Shown: positions 33,882 through 42,714, numbered from the stretch's first letter. The stretch: DNA of 46,840 nt from Clostridiales bacterium (GCA_028724525.1 JAQYCV010000007.1:1-46840); one strand, 5' to 3'. Notes: a model not told the origin generated them from the letters alone. Numbers and translations: made by a program.

Positions 33882-35246
33882 CTATGGTTTCACTCTCTTG
33901 ACGAACTCTCCATAGCCACAAGCATCTTCTACAACACCCCCATTTGCCGCCACCAATTTGCCTCTTACATAGGTCTGGACTGGATAGCCTGTTCCCTCCA
34001 TGCCGACAAAAGCTGAGATTTTGTTGATGTAGAGTAATGAATCACTGGTAATTTCCCATTTTTGAACAGGATCAAGAATAACGATATCAGCATCAAATCC
34101 AGGTTTCAAGGCGCCTTTTTTGCCCCAGATTCCAAAGGCACGCGCAGGGTTTTCAGACATTGTACGCGCCATAAATGAAGGATTAAAACCACGTTTTATA
34201 ACGCCTTCAGAAAATATTACTTGCATACTGCTCTGAATACCAGAGATACCGCCCCAGGTTCCAAATACTCCATGTTCTTCTTCACACTTTTCTGGTAATG
34301 CACAGGGGCTGTGGTCACTGGCGATACCAGCAAAGGTTCCATTTAGAACATATTCCCACAGAAGTTCTTTGGCTTGCTTGGAGCGGAGTGGTGGGGCACA
34401 CTTAAACAAAGATCCTTTATCTATTACATCTTCCTCCGTCATGGCAAGATAATGTGTGCACGTTTCGGCAGTTACTGATACTCCAGCTTCTTGAGCAGAG
34501 GCAATCACTTTTGCGACATCCGGGTGAGAAACATGGCAAATGTGTACTCGACAGCCGATTTCTTCTGCGAGAGTGATTACAGCTTCTGTCGCAATAAGCT
34601 CTGCACTTACTGGGCGGCTCTCTAGGAAGTCTTGCCAAGTGGGCTTTTTTTTGCGTTTAGCTCTGACTTCTCCCCATTTAATCATAGAGAAATCTTCACA
34701 GTGAAAACCGGCGATTCCGCCAAAAGAAGAAATAACTTCTAAGGCTTCTCTTACTTGGCCATAATTTAAAGACACATAATCTGATGATACCGGTCCTATA
34801 AATGATTTAAAAGCAACTACTCCTTCATTATATAAACCTAGCAAGCTATCAAAATTATAATCAACTAAGCCTCCCCAAAGACAATAATCCACAAAAGCTT
34901 TAGATTGTACGTGGCCTAGCTTCTTATGCATGATATCGACATTTGTCATTGCTGGTACGTTCTGCAAGGGCATATCAAAGATAGTAGTATAACCACCAAC
35001 CGCTGCTGCGGCCGTACCCCTGTCAAATGTTTCACGCCAGTTATAACCAGGATCGTTCAAGTGTGCATGGGTATCGATGGCTCCCGGAAAAACGTACCTT
35101 CCCTTGGCATCAACAATCTCCCGAGCGTTAGCTAGAGAACCGGGAATCCCCAAGGCAGAGATTCTTCCATCTTTTACTGCCAGATCAAGACGTTCAACTC
35201 CCTCTGATGAAACAACTAGCCCATTTTGTATTAAAAGATCATACAT
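33882..35246 (-). CDS. allB: Allantoinase-family cyclic amidohydrolase, copy 2
   Basis: 454 residues. Same layout as its neighbour: DTHAHLNDPG, VAFKSFIGP with the lysine to be carbamylated, GFHCED, HICHVSHP and ASDHSPC, so all catalytic ligands are kept. The two copies are clearly homologous but well diverged (different lengths, different loops after the lysine), so this is not a recent tandem duplication. First gene of the catabolic run. AGAGG ribosome binding site 8 bases before the ATG. Which copy acts on allantoin cannot be decided by eye. Confidence 0.88.
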   Translation of the reverse strand: MYDLLIQNGLVVSSEGVERLDLAVKDGRISALGIPGSLANAREIVDAKGRYVFPGAIDTHAHLNDPGYNWRETFDRGTAAAAVGGYTTIFDMPLQNVPAMTNVDIMHKKLGHVQSKAFVDYCLWGGLVDYNFDSLLGLYNEGVVAFKSFIGPVSSDYVSLNYGQVREALEVISSFGGIAGFHCEDFSMIKWGEVRAKRKKKPTWQDFLESRPVSAELIATEAVITLAEEIGCRVHICHVSHPDVAKVIASAQEAGVSVTAETCTHYLAMTEEDVIDKGSLFKCAPPLRSKQAKELLWEYVLNGTFAGIASDHSPCALPEKCEEEHGVFGTWGGISGIQSSMQVIFSEGVIKRGFNPSFMARTMSENPARAFGIWGKKGALKPGFDADIVILDPVQKWEITSDSLLYINKISAFVGMEGTGYPVQTYVRGKLVAANGGVVEDACGYGEFVKRVKP

Positions 35247-35531
35247 GCCCTTTTCCTCTCTACTTATCTACATTATATCTACAGTAAATAGTTATACTTT
35301 ATGAAGTTGCTAAGGATAAGGCAAGAAAAATGAGGATAGATTTTTGCTTGTAATTTTATCTTTATTAGAAATTGCAAACTCGAATTTGATACAGAATATA
35401 GAAATTATGATTTGAGTTGGCGTAACAGAGTCAAGTCCCCCCAAAAAAATATATGAATCTAGTTTATCGGCTTCCTCACTAATATTTAAACTGGTGAATG
35501 GAACCGCCAGCTGGATTAGCCTAATAGATCT
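35247..35531 (-). promoter_or_regulatory. Intergenic region at the island's right edge, with allB promoter candidates
   Basis: 285 gene-free, AT-rich bases. On the minus strand a perfect TATAAT (35272-35277) lies 25 bases before the allantoinase start without a good -35. Farther up, TTGACT (35429-35434) and CATAAT (35404-35409) are 19 bases apart. I see no terminator for tsaC, no riboswitch, no tRNA and no integrase remnant. Confidence 0.4.
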
Positions 35532-36728
35532 CTATGTATTTGGATTGTCGCTTCTCTCATAAACTTTCGGATTAGAGGCCGCCCTGGTTAAGCGCTCCAT
35601 GTAGGCCAGGCCCACATCATGTTTGTCTTCAGCCTGAGCATATATCTGCTTACAGGCTAATTCATCAAAATGCCGGAAGCTGGCAAAGAGGGCATGGGCA
35701 GCGGCTAGAGGACCCTGGCCGTAGTTGTAAATAAAAACACCTGGGCCAGACAGGCTGGGCAATTGGTCTTTCCAGGCTTGTATTTCCACATAGGGAATAT
35801 CTGTTGGGAGCTGGTTTATTAAAACTTGGCTAGCCGATTGATCAAGGAAAAAGCCCAAGCATGTAGGATTCTGATCTTCTGCCAGGGCCTGATGCATCTT
35901 TCCAATATGAGCTTCCAGCGTCTTGGCTAAGATCTGGCTACACTCTGCCGCATTCTGCCAGGTCAGAATACGGACCTGAGCCCGAGGGGCATAGTGGCGA
36001 TATTTCATACCAGGGGACTTTGGAACCGCCTGCGGATCTTGCCCTGCAAGATCCTGCTGGGGGTCCCCCACGTAGGCGATCGGGCAACCACAGAAGTCCG
36101 ATAAGGCTTCACGGGTCAGGCCGCCTGGCCGGAGAATTGTGGGAACAGCACTGGTTAAATCCAAGACGGTAGACTCCACGCCAAATTGGCAGGGGCCCCC
36201 GTCTAAGATATAGGGGATTTGGCCGGCTAAGTCTTGGTAGCAAGTCGCCGCCGTAGTAGGGCTGGGCCGGCCAGAAATATTGGCGGAGGGAGCTACGAGG
36301 GGCCTAGCGCTGAAGCGGATCAAGTCCCGGGCTAGGGGATGGGCAGGAAAACGAACAGCCACGGTATCGCCACCAGCTGTAACGATACTGGGCAAGTCCG
36401 GATGTTTAGGCAAAATGATACTCAGAGGGCCAGGAGCAAACTGCTGATAGAGCTCATATGCCAGGTCAGGGATGTCCCGGGCCACCTTGTCCAGGTCTTC
36501 CAGCTGGGCAAGGTGGACAATGAGGGGATTATCCTGAGGCCGGCCTTTTACTTCATAAATCTGCCTAATGGCCTCCGGATTGAAGGCATCTGCACCCAAA
36601 CCGTAGACCGTCTCGGTGGGAAAGGCAACCAGTTGACCCGCTTGAATGGCCTCAACGGCTGGAGCTAGCAGAGAGGCTCTCTCCTCTTCTCCCCGGTCTT
36701 GCGGAACTTGCAAAATCTTCGTTTGCAA
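35532..36728 (-). CDS. tsaC: L-threonylcarbamoyladenylate synthase (Sua5/YrdC/TsaC family)
   Basis: Makes threonylcarbamoyl-AMP for the t6A37 modification of ANN-reading tRNAs. 398 residues, so it is the long Sua5 type with a C-terminal domain after the YrdC core. Motifs: VAFPTETVYGLGADAFN, KGRPQDNPLIVHL, PGPLSIIL, VAVRFPAHPLAR, LVAPSANISGRPSPT and STVLDLTSAVPTILRPGG. The start is TTG with AGAGG six bases upstream, one base past the prfA stop. The prfA-tsaC order is normal for Firmicutes. Confidence 0.95.
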   Translation of the reverse strand: MQTKILQVPQDRGEEERASLLAPAVEAIQAGQLVAFPTETVYGLGADAFNPEAIRQIYEVKGRPQDNPLIVHLAQLEDLDKVARDIPDLAYELYQQFAPGPLSIILPKHPDLPSIVTAGGDTVAVRFPAHPLARDLIRFSARPLVAPSANISGRPSPTTAATCYQDLAGQIPYILDGGPCQFGVESTVLDLTSAVPTILRPGGLTREALSDFCGCPIAYVGDPQQDLAGQDPQAVPKSPGMKYRHYAPRAQVRILTWQNAAECSQILAKTLEAHIGKMHQALAEDQNPTCLGFFLDQSASQVLINQLPTDIPYVEIQAWKDQLPSLSGPGVFIYNYGQGPLAAAHALFASFRHFDELACKQIYAQAEDKHDVGLAYMERLTRAASNPKVYERSDNPNT

Positions 36729-36729
36729 C

Positions 36730-37815
36730 TTAGGCCTCTTCTAGGGCTTTCTCTTGAGCCTGGGCCTGGAGGCCCGTAATAAAGGGCTGGATACCACCCG
36801 CCATGACCTCCTCTATATTGTAAAGAGAGAGGCCGATCCGATGGTCGGTCACCCGGCCTTGGGGGAAGTTATAGGTCCGAATACGTTCAGACCGGTCTCC
36901 GGAACCCACCTGGCTCTTGCGGTTTTGCGCAATCGCTTCATCCTGGCTTTCCCGGCTCATCTCGAGGAGGCGGGAACGCAGGATCTTCATAGCCTTATCT
37001 TTATTTTTATATTGTGACCTTTCATCCTGGCAAGTCACCACCAGCCCCGTTGGGAAGTGAGTAATCCGAATAGCCGAGGAGGTTTTATTGACCTTTTGGC
37101 CTCCTGCCCCAGATGACCGATAGGTATCGATTTGAATATCTACCGGGTTAATCTGGACATCGACTTCGTCGGCTTCAGGTAAAACAGCAACGGTCACCGC
37201 CGAGGTGTGGATACGACCGCCTGCCTCAGTAGCAGGGACTCTTTGCACCCGGTGGGTACCGGATTCAAATTTGAGATTGGAATAGGCATCATCCCCGTCT
37301 ATAGAGAAAATGATTTCTTTGAAGCCACCCAGTTCGGTTTCGTTGGCATCAATAATTTCCGTTTTCCAGCCCTTCAGCTCCGCATAGCCCATATACATGG
37401 TATAAAGCTCTGACGCAAAGAGAGCAGCTTCATCTCCACCGGCCCCAGCCCGGATCTCCACAATGACGTTCTTCTCGTCCAGTGGATCCTTGGGTATAAG
37501 GGCAATCCGGATTTCGCCACGAATGTTTTCAAGCTCTTCTTCTAGACGGTTGACCTCTTCCCTAGCCATTTCCCGCATTTCCTGATCATCGGACTCAGAA
37601 AAGAGTTCCTGGCTATCTGCCAGCTCTTGAGCGGTATCGTGCTCTTTCTTGAGCAAGAGGTACATGGGCTCAACATGGGCAAATTCCTTGACTAACTTAA
37701 GATAGCGCTGGGCATCGCCCGCAATTTCCGGGTCGGCCATCTGCTTACTCAAGTCTTGATAATGCTCACTATATCTTTGAAACAATTCTTTCGTTGTAAA
37801 ATCACTATTACTCAT
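36730..37815 (-). CDS. prfA: Peptide chain release factor 1
   Basis: 361 residues. Ends translation at UAA and UAG. The stop-codon-reading region has [20 protein letters not shown] (PAT tripeptide typical of RF1). The catalytic GGQ is in [12 protein letters not shown], and the end has [19 protein letters not shown]. The GGQ glutamine is the target of PrmC encoded just upstream. Confidence 0.98.
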   Translation of the reverse strand: MSNSDFTTKELFQRYSEHYQDLSKQMADPEIAGDAQRYLKLVKEFAHVEPMYLLLKKEHDTAQELADSQELFSESDDQEMREMAREEVNRLEEELENIRGEIRIALIPKDPLDEKNVIVEIRAGAGGDEAALFASELYTMYMGYAELKGWKTEIIDANETELGGFKEIIFSIDGDDAYSNLKFESGTHRVQRVPATEAGGRIHTSAVTVAVLPEADEVDVQINPVDIQIDTYRSSGAGGQKVNKTSSAIRITHFPTGLVVTCQDERSQYKNKDKAMKILRSRLLEMSRESQDEAIAQNRKSQVGSGDRSERIRTYNFPQGRVTDHRIGLSLYNIEEVMAGGIQPFITGLQAQAQEKALEEA

Positions 37816-37916
37816 AATTTTTCCTTTTAATGGGCTAAAGGCCCTTCTCTTTAGTCGGTTTAAGGAGTCAAGTCTCCCTCTTATGACCTAGTTGCAAAGT
37901 AAATTTCTCTAAGCCA

Positions 37917-38846
37917 CTAGCCATATTGTAAGGCTAAGACCCGGTCAAGACCTGCGTAATCATCTAGGACTTTAGTGGTCAGGAGCCGATCTCGCTCGGC
38001 ATAGGGGGCGAAAAGCTCTTGGATTTCAGTCCTTTGCCCTTCGCCATGTTCCATAATAAGCCAGGCAACAGGCTTTAGCCAAGTTCTAATGCCCTGGGCC
38101 AGGCGGCGGTAAAAGTCTAGGCCATCCTCTCCCCCATCTAAAGCCAGAGCATTTTCAAACTGGCGCACCTCTGGCATGAGCTGGGCAATTTCCCCAGAAG
38201 GAATGTAGGGGGGATTGACTAAGATCAAGTCAAAGCAAGGCTGGACACCCTCTCTACTTTGCGGGAAAAGGTCGGCCTCTTGAAAGTAACAGGCTTGAGC
38301 TAAACCCAAATTTTCAGCATTTTCCTTAGCCGCTGCCAGGGTCAAAGGATCTAAGTCCAGGAGCAAAAGTTTTGCTGTCTGGCCTCTGGCCTCTAGCTCA
38401 GCCAAAAGGCTGAGGCCTGGGGCCCCAGACCCGCAGCAAAGTTCTGCGATCTGGAGGCAGTCGAGGCGGGGTTCCTGGTCGGCAACTGGATTCTTAACAA
38501 GATCCAAGGCCAAATCCACCAAGAGTTCCGTCTCAGGTCTAGGAGCAAGGCCGCCGGGTGCCAGCTTAAAGCTGCGGCCATAAAAATCACAACGCCCTAA
38601 GATGGCCGAAAGCGGCTCATGGGCCAGGCGGCGGGCCACAATAGTTTGAAGCCAGGCCCACTCCTCAGGGGCAAGTACATGCTGGCCTTGTGTATATTGC
38701 AGGGTGAAATCCAGCCCCAAAGCCTCCTGCAAGATATGCCGTGCCTCCAATCTGGCTTCGCTGGCCACAGAAAAATCTGGCAAAGCCTGCAGACTTTGGC
38801 CGGCTTGTCTAATAAATTCTGCAATTGTTTTATCGTCCGCCAGCAT
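37917..38846 (-). CDS. prmC: Release factor glutamine N5-methyltransferase
   Basis: 309 residues. Uses S-adenosylmethionine to methylate the GGQ glutamine of release factors. The N-terminal helical domain is followed by GLAPRPETELLVDLAL, the SAM site ELCCGSGAPGLSLL (a slight variant of DxGTGSG) and the catalytic LILVNPPYIPSGE. About 100 bases separate it from prfA. Confidence 0.95.
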   Translation of the reverse strand: MLADDKTIAEFIRQAGQSLQALPDFSVASEARLEARHILQEALGLDFTLQYTQGQHVLAPEEWAWLQTIVARRLAHEPLSAILGRCDFYGRSFKLAPGGLAPRPETELLVDLALDLVKNPVADQEPRLDCLQIAELCCGSGAPGLSLLAELEARGQTAKLLLLDLDPLTLAAAKENAENLGLAQACYFQEADLFPQSREGVQPCFDLILVNPPYIPSGEIAQLMPEVRQFENALALDGGEDGLDFYRRLAQGIRTWLKPVAWLIMEHGEGQRTEIQELFAPYAERDRLLTTKVLDDYAGLDRVLALQYG

Positions 38847-38884
38847 TAGGCACTTCCCCCAGTTAGGTCTTCTAGTTGCTTGGC

Positions 38885-38920
38885 CAAAAGAAAAGGAACA
38901 GGGCCGGAGTCCTGTTCCTT
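38885..38920 (-). terminator. Intrinsic terminator after rpmE
   Basis: A perfect 10-bp stem AAGGAACAGG/CCTGTTCCTT with an 8-base loop, followed by TTCTTTT on the minus strand. It lies 23 bases after the L31 stop. Confidence 0.88.
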
Positions 38921-38942
38921 GGATAAAGCTAAACTAAAGTAG

Positions 38943-39179
38943 CTATGCTTCGGCTTGGTCCTTCTGACCTGCTTGGCTAGCGTGCAGTTCTTGTCTTCTT
39001 CTAAACTTATCTACACGGCCACCGGTATCAACCAGCTTCTGACGGCCTGTATAGAAGGGATGACATTTGGAGCAGATATCAACCGAGAGGCTTTCCTTGG
39101 TGGAACCCGTCTCGAAAGTTTCGCCGCAGGCGCATTTCACAATACACTTACCGTACTTGGGATGGATGTTTTCTTTCAT
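38943..39179 (-). CDS. rpmE: 50S ribosomal protein L31, zinc-binding type
   Basis: 78 residues. [27 protein letters not shown] and [25 protein letters not shown] are diagnostic. Cysteines in CxC and CxxC arrangement show the zinc-containing (C+) form. It has its own promoter and terminator. GAGGTAAAGG ribosome binding site. Confidence 0.97.
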   Translation of the reverse strand: MKENIHPKYGKCIVKCACGETFETGSTKESLSVDICSKCHPFYTGRQKLVDTGGRVDKFRRRQELHASQAGQKDQAEA

Positions 39180-39247
39180 TACCTTTACCTCATTAATCCA
39201 GAAACCGTACCCCCGGTTGGACCCTCGGCACGTGTATTTGGAGGAGT

Positions 39248-39265
39248 TTTGCGTTTAAACGCAAA
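39248..39265. promoter_or_regulatory. Perfect 18-bp palindrome at the rpmE transcription start
   Basis: TTTGCGTTTAAACGCAAA, with no mismatch, begins five bases downstream of the rpmE -10 box and so covers the expected start of transcription. It lies in the space between rpmE and the divergent FemABX gene. This position suits a repressor operator. Confidence 0.5.
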
Positions 39266-39269
39266 GATA

Positions 39270-39298
39270 AAGATACTAAGTTCTTAAATAAGTGTCAA
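39270..39298 (-). promoter_or_regulatory. Sigma-A-type promoter of rpmE
   Basis: TTGACA and TATCTT on the minus strand, separated by exactly 17 bases. It is the best consensus promoter I found in the window. The leader is about 85 bases. Confidence 0.8.
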
Positions 39299-39400
39299 GC
39301 CATCCCTTGAAGAAAATCCATAAAGCTCTGTATCCTGCTAAACTATATAGAGATTACTGCTAGTCATGGCAGAGGTCCTCATGCAGAAAGGATGATCCTT

Positions 39401-40657
39401 GTGAAAGTTAAAGCCATTAGCCCCCAAGAATATTCAGCGTATTTAAGCCAGCATCCGCGGCGTTATTTTTATAATCAATCTCCCAAAATCTTGGCTTTTG
39501 ATAGGGCGCAAGGCCTAGACGTGGAATTCATTGGCTTCTTTGCAGGTCAGGATCTCCAGGCAGCCTGCAAATTGACCTACCTGCCCGAATTACGCTTCTA
39601 CCGTAAAGCTCAGCTGAATTGGCTGCCACTTAGTCCAGAAGATTTAGACCTGATGCCTGACTTATTGGAGGCCCTGGAAGCCTACTTAAAAGATCAGAAA
39701 AATGTTCTCCACCTCTCCCTATCCCCCCTCTGCTTGCGGGGCATCTATAAAGAGGCTGAAGATTACCAGGCCTACCCTCTGGCCAGTCAAATTGATCAAG
39801 CATTTCAGGAAAGGGGCTTTGAGAGGCAGGAGAAAGACTTTTATCAAAACACAGGTCTACAACCCCACTATATTTTCGTGAAGGACCTGAGAGGCCAAAG
39901 CGAAGAGGAAGTCCTAGCCTCCCTAGATTCCAAAGTCCGCAACCATATCCGGGTAGCCGAGCGTTATGGGATGACCTTGAGAAAGCTCCAGCCGGAAGAA
40001 GCAGATGTTTTCAACCAGGCCCTCACGCGGATGGCAGATAATTATGGCTTTCCGCGCAACCGGCTCAACCTAACCACGCCAGCGATTATCCAAGCCGCTG
40101 GCGATACTGTGCGCTATCTGGCCATCTGCCTAAGAGTGGAGGATTCCCTGGAACTCAACCGGCAGATTGAGGCAGATATCAGGGCGGAACAAGCTGCAAC
40201 AGATGATAGTTCGCGGCGGGGAAAGACCAAAATTCGGGAATTAGACCAGCAACTCGTTGCCAACAGCAAGCGGCGTGACCGGCTCCAGGAATTGGCGGAC
40301 CAGCATGGCCAAAAGCAGGAACTCATTTTAGGGGTATCACAGTTTGCCCTTAGCCCCAGTGACTATATCTGCTTTCAAACCGCTATCTTCTCAGAATTTG
40401 TGGACCTCTCCCCTGCCTACTACATGCACGGGATCATGCTAAAAGAGGCAGTCGCCCAGGGCGCGGACTACTACAATCTCTTTGCAGTTTCTGACCCTGT
40501 AGAGCCTGAGGATGACTTAGGTGTCCTGAATTTCAAAAAACAGTTTAATGGCCAGGTAGAAGAATATGTGGGAACCTATAGCAAAGAATTAGCCAACCCA
40601 GCTCTCGCTAAGCTCCTGCGACAGCTTAAGGCTTTAAAAAATCGATTACAGCCCTAG
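39401..40657 (+). CDS. FemABX-family aminoacyltransferase (peptidoglycan bridge formation)
   Basis: 418 residues from the GTG preceded by AAAGG at 9 bases; an ATG three codons upstream abuts that site. Fem enzymes add amino acids from aminoacyl-tRNA to the lipid II stem peptide. Two GNAT-like domains are separated by a charged helical arm (about residues 250-310, rich in Glu, Arg, Gln), as in FemA/FemX. VRNHIRVAERYGMTLRKL and YMHGIMLKEAVAQGADYYNLF fit the family. The stop shares the bases CTAG with the stop of the convergent gene. Confidence 0.88.
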   Translation: MKVKAISPQEYSAYLSQHPRRYFYNQSPKILAFDRAQGLDVEFIGFFAGQDLQAACKLTYLPELRFYRKAQLNWLPLSPEDLDLMPDLLEALEAYLKDQKNVLHLSLSPLCLRGIYKEAEDYQAYPLASQIDQAFQERGFERQEKDFYQNTGLQPHYIFVKDLRGQSEEEVLASLDSKVRNHIRVAERYGMTLRKLQPEEADVFNQALTRMADNYGFPRNRLNLTTPAIIQAAGDTVRYLAICLRVEDSLELNRQIEADIRAEQAATDDSSRRGKTKIRELDQQLVANSKRRDRLQELADQHGQKQELILGVSQFALSPSDYICFQTAIFSEFVDLSPAYYMHGIMLKEAVAQGADYYNLFAVSDPVEPEDDLGVLNFKKQFNGQVEEYVGTYSKELANPALAKLLRQLKALKNRLQP

Positions 40658-41427
40658 TACATCCCAAAGACTTTTTCTAACCACAAGATAAAGGACGTGG
40701 GCAATATTTTACTAGCCAGATAGATGGCCTTGCCCAGACCAGAAGAAATGGCCAAGTCCTTGCCGGCGGCAGACCGGCGCAGTCCTTTCTTGACCACACG
40801 CGAAACTGGCTCCAGGCCCAGGCTTTTGAGAGACTGGGTCTTCCCTTCTATTCCGGCCTTAGCGAGAAAATCTGTCTCCATGAGATTGGGGCAGACGGCG
40901 GTCACCTTAATTCCTTCGCCCTGCCATTCTCGCCGCAAGGCTCGGGAAAAATTGAGGACAAAGGTCTTCGTCGCCGCATAGACGGCATAGGCCGGTTGAG
41001 GTAAAAAGGCAGCCACAGAGGAAATTAACAGGACTTGAGAGCCCGGGACCAAGTAGGGCTTAGCCAGATAGGTCACATCTAACAAGGCGCGAATGTTGAG
41101 GTCGACCATCTCTTGGTGGCAGGGAGCCGCCTGGTCCGCAAAAGGGCCCTGGCGGCCAAAGCCCGCGGAATTCACCAAGTAGCTGATTTGTGGCTGAGCG
41201 GCCGCAAGTTCCGCCTTTAGCGTCTCTAGGGCCTCGCTCTCTAAGAGATCTAAGGCTAGAATTTTGCAGGGTCGGTCCAATTCTTGGGCCAGGGCCTCTA
41301 GCCTATCCTGGCGCCGGGCTAGGAGCCAAAGCTCCTCAACCCCCTTGCTGGCATCTAGTTCTGCAATCTGATGGGCAAACTCGGCGCCCAGACCTGAAGA
41401 TGCGCCCGTGATCAAGGCAATTTTCAT
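40654..41427 (-). CDS. Short-chain dehydrogenase/reductase
   Basis: 257 residues starting MKIALITGASSGLGAEFAHQ with AGGAGG 8 bases upstream; the longer open frame to 41604 is not used. The classical SDR pattern is present: TGASSGLG cofactor loop, NSAGFG, catalytic Ser in LLISSVAAF and YAATK. NADP(H) preference and substrate are unknown. The C-terminus ends with a hydrophobic segment (KAIYLASKILPTSFILWLEK), suggesting membrane association as in DltE/YqjQ-like members. Divergent from the M15 peptidase with 57 bases between. Confidence 0.88.
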   Translation of the reverse strand: MKIALITGASSGLGAEFAHQIAELDASKGVEELWLLARRQDRLEALAQELDRPCKILALDLLESEALETLKAELAAAQPQISYLVNSAGFGRQGPFADQAAPCHQEMVDLNIRALLDVTYLAKPYLVPGSQVLLISSVAAFLPQPAYAVYAATKTFVLNFSRALRREWQGEGIKVTAVCPNLMETDFLAKAGIEGKTQSLKSLGLEPVSRVVKKGLRRSAAGKDLAISSGLGKAIYLASKILPTSFILWLEKVFGMY

Positions 41428-41449
41428 TCTGACAACCTCCTCAGCCACA

Positions 41450-41478
41450 CTGACACTCTCTCCATAATAAGCTAAAAT
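41450..41478 (+). promoter_or_regulatory. Predicted promoter of the M15 peptidase gene
   Basis: CTGACA and TAAAAT are separated by 17 bases. The -10 ends only six bases before the ATG, so transcription would start at or next to the start codon. Confidence 0.5.
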
Positions 41479-41484
41479 GAGGGT

Positions 41485-42384
41485 ATGAAAAAGCGACGGT
41501 CTGCCTACATCTCTAGCATTGCCCTCAGTATAGCCTGCAGCCTGCTCATTGTAGTCACTGCCCTCTTTATCGCTAGGCCTTCTCTGGCTAAAAAAGTTCA
41601 GCACCAGCTATACCGGGCCGGTCAGGCTAGCCACACCCTAGTAGAAGATCCTGACCTAGATCGCCAGATTGCTGGCCCTGAGGGTAAGCAATATCACTTG
41701 TCTCAGGTCCTCCAAGGGCAAAGCGACTTAGACCTGTTTCCCTCGCTTCTCCTTGTCTCCCCTAACCACCCTCTTGCCCAGGATTATGAGGCAGACCTTG
41801 TCACAGACACTTATAGCCAGCTGGAAATGTCACCCCTTATGGTAGAGGACTTTGCCGCCCTCTCCCAAGCAGTCAGCCAAGAATTTTCAGAAAAACTCTA
41901 TGTTTCTTCCCTCTACAGGACTGCTCAAGGCCAGGCTAAAATCTTTGCAGAAGAGCCTGACTTGGCTATGCCTCCCGGGGCTTCCGAGCACCAAACTGGC
42001 CTCGCCTTAGATGTCTACGTCTACCAATTCGCTGGTCAGAACTTTATTAATGCGCCCGCCGGCCGCTGGGTCAATGAAAACGCCTGGAAATATGGCTTTG
42101 TTATTCGCTATCCCCAAGGTCAGGAGGATTTAACCGGCATGACCTTTGAACCATGGCACCTCCGCTATGTCGGCCAGCCTCACGCTGAGATTTTGACCAG
42201 CCAGGGCTGGGTATTGGAAAGCTATTTGGATCAAATCCAGCCCAACCGCTTTTATCGCTTTGGCCCCTATATCATCTTGCGGACTAAGCAAGAAAACTTT
42301 CGCTTGCCGGCCCAGCTACAAGATGGAAAAATCTCACCAGATAATCTGGGATTTTTTGTCATTTGGGGGCAGATGAGCCCATAG
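41485..42384 (+). CDS. D-alanyl-D-alanine carboxypeptidase, VanY/DacB type (peptidase M15B)
   Basis: 299 residues with an N-terminal signal anchor (basic start, about 20 hydrophobic residues). The zinc-site motifs are SEHQTGLALDVYV (His and Asp ligands) and EPWHLRYVG (third His plus the catalytic Glu region). SSLYRTAQGQAKIF is also typical. It trims the terminal D-Ala of peptidoglycan stem peptides outside the membrane. The ribosome binding site (GAGGG) is unusually close to the ATG. Neighbouring FemABX makes a small cell-wall group. Confidence 0.92.
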   Translation: MKKRRSAYISSIALSIACSLLIVVTALFIARPSLAKKVQHQLYRAGQASHTLVEDPDLDRQIAGPEGKQYHLSQVLQGQSDLDLFPSLLLVSPNHPLAQDYEADLVTDTYSQLEMSPLMVEDFAALSQAVSQEFSEKLYVSSLYRTAQGQAKIFAEEPDLAMPPGASEHQTGLALDVYVYQFAGQNFINAPAGRWVNENAWKYGFVIRYPQGQEDLTGMTFEPWHLRYVGQPHAEILTSQGWVLESYLDQIQPNRFYRFGPYIILRTKQENFRLPAQLQDGKISPDNLGFFVIWGQMSP

Positions 42385-42385
42385 A

Positions 42386-42415
42386 AAAAGGCGTCCCTAT
42401 CCAGGAACACCTTTT
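42386..42415. terminator. Shared terminator between convergent M15 peptidase and ferredoxin genes
   Basis: A 13-position stem with two mismatches and a 4-base loop. The T-run is better on the minus strand (CCTTTTTC) than on the plus strand (CCTTTTG), so it mainly serves the ferredoxin gene. Confidence 0.65.
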
Positions 42416-42447
42416 GCGGTTGCATTTAAAGGCCTAAACGAGTCCGA

Positions 42448-42618
42448 CTATTCTTGGGAAATAGCCTCTACAGGGCAAACGCCTGTGCAAGAACCGCAGT
42501 CAATGCAGGTATCAGGGTCAATGACATACTGGGCATCCCCGGCAGAAATCGCTTCTACAGGGCAAGCAGATTCACAAGATCCACACATGATGCAGTCGCT
42601 AGAAATTACGTGAGCCAT
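42448..42618 (-). CDS. 2[4Fe-4S] ferredoxin
   Basis: 56 residues. Two classic clusters: CIMCGSCESACPVEAI and CIDCGSCTGVCPVEAI, with the internal symmetry of clostridial ferredoxins. It is a low-potential electron carrier. Its stop is 33 bases from the terminator, and it has its own promoter, so it is a single-gene unit. GGAG eight to nine bases before the ATG. Confidence 0.96.
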   Translation of the reverse strand: MAHVISSDCIMCGSCESACPVEAISAGDAQYVIDPDTCIDCGSCTGVCPVEAISQE

Positions 42619-42690
42619 ATTTTTTCTCCTTTATGATGCGTGGGCAAGTGGGTCGGCCACTTGAAGCCGGGCTTGCCAAGCAAATTCCTG

Positions 42691-42707
42691 TAAATGTATG
42701 ACATTTA
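42691..42707. promoter_or_regulatory. Inverted repeat at the ferredoxin transcription start
   Basis: TAAATGT-ATG-ACATTTA, two perfect 7-bp arms, begins about eight bases downstream of the -10 box. Either an operator or a 5'-end hairpin. Confidence 0.4.
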
Positions 42708-42714
42708 TGAGTTA

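Noticed and set aside
14880-35246. The YgeW/YgfK/SsnA/HyuA/XDH-type anaerobic urate-degradation cluster
   Set aside because: The diagnostic carbamoyltransferase, ammonia lyase, YgfK and xanthine dehydrogenase genes are absent, and AllE/AllC point to the allantoin pathway instead.
35247-35531. Purine riboswitch or integration scar at the right edge of the island
   Set aside because: I saw no purine-aptamer core, no tRNA end, no direct repeat and no integrase remnant.
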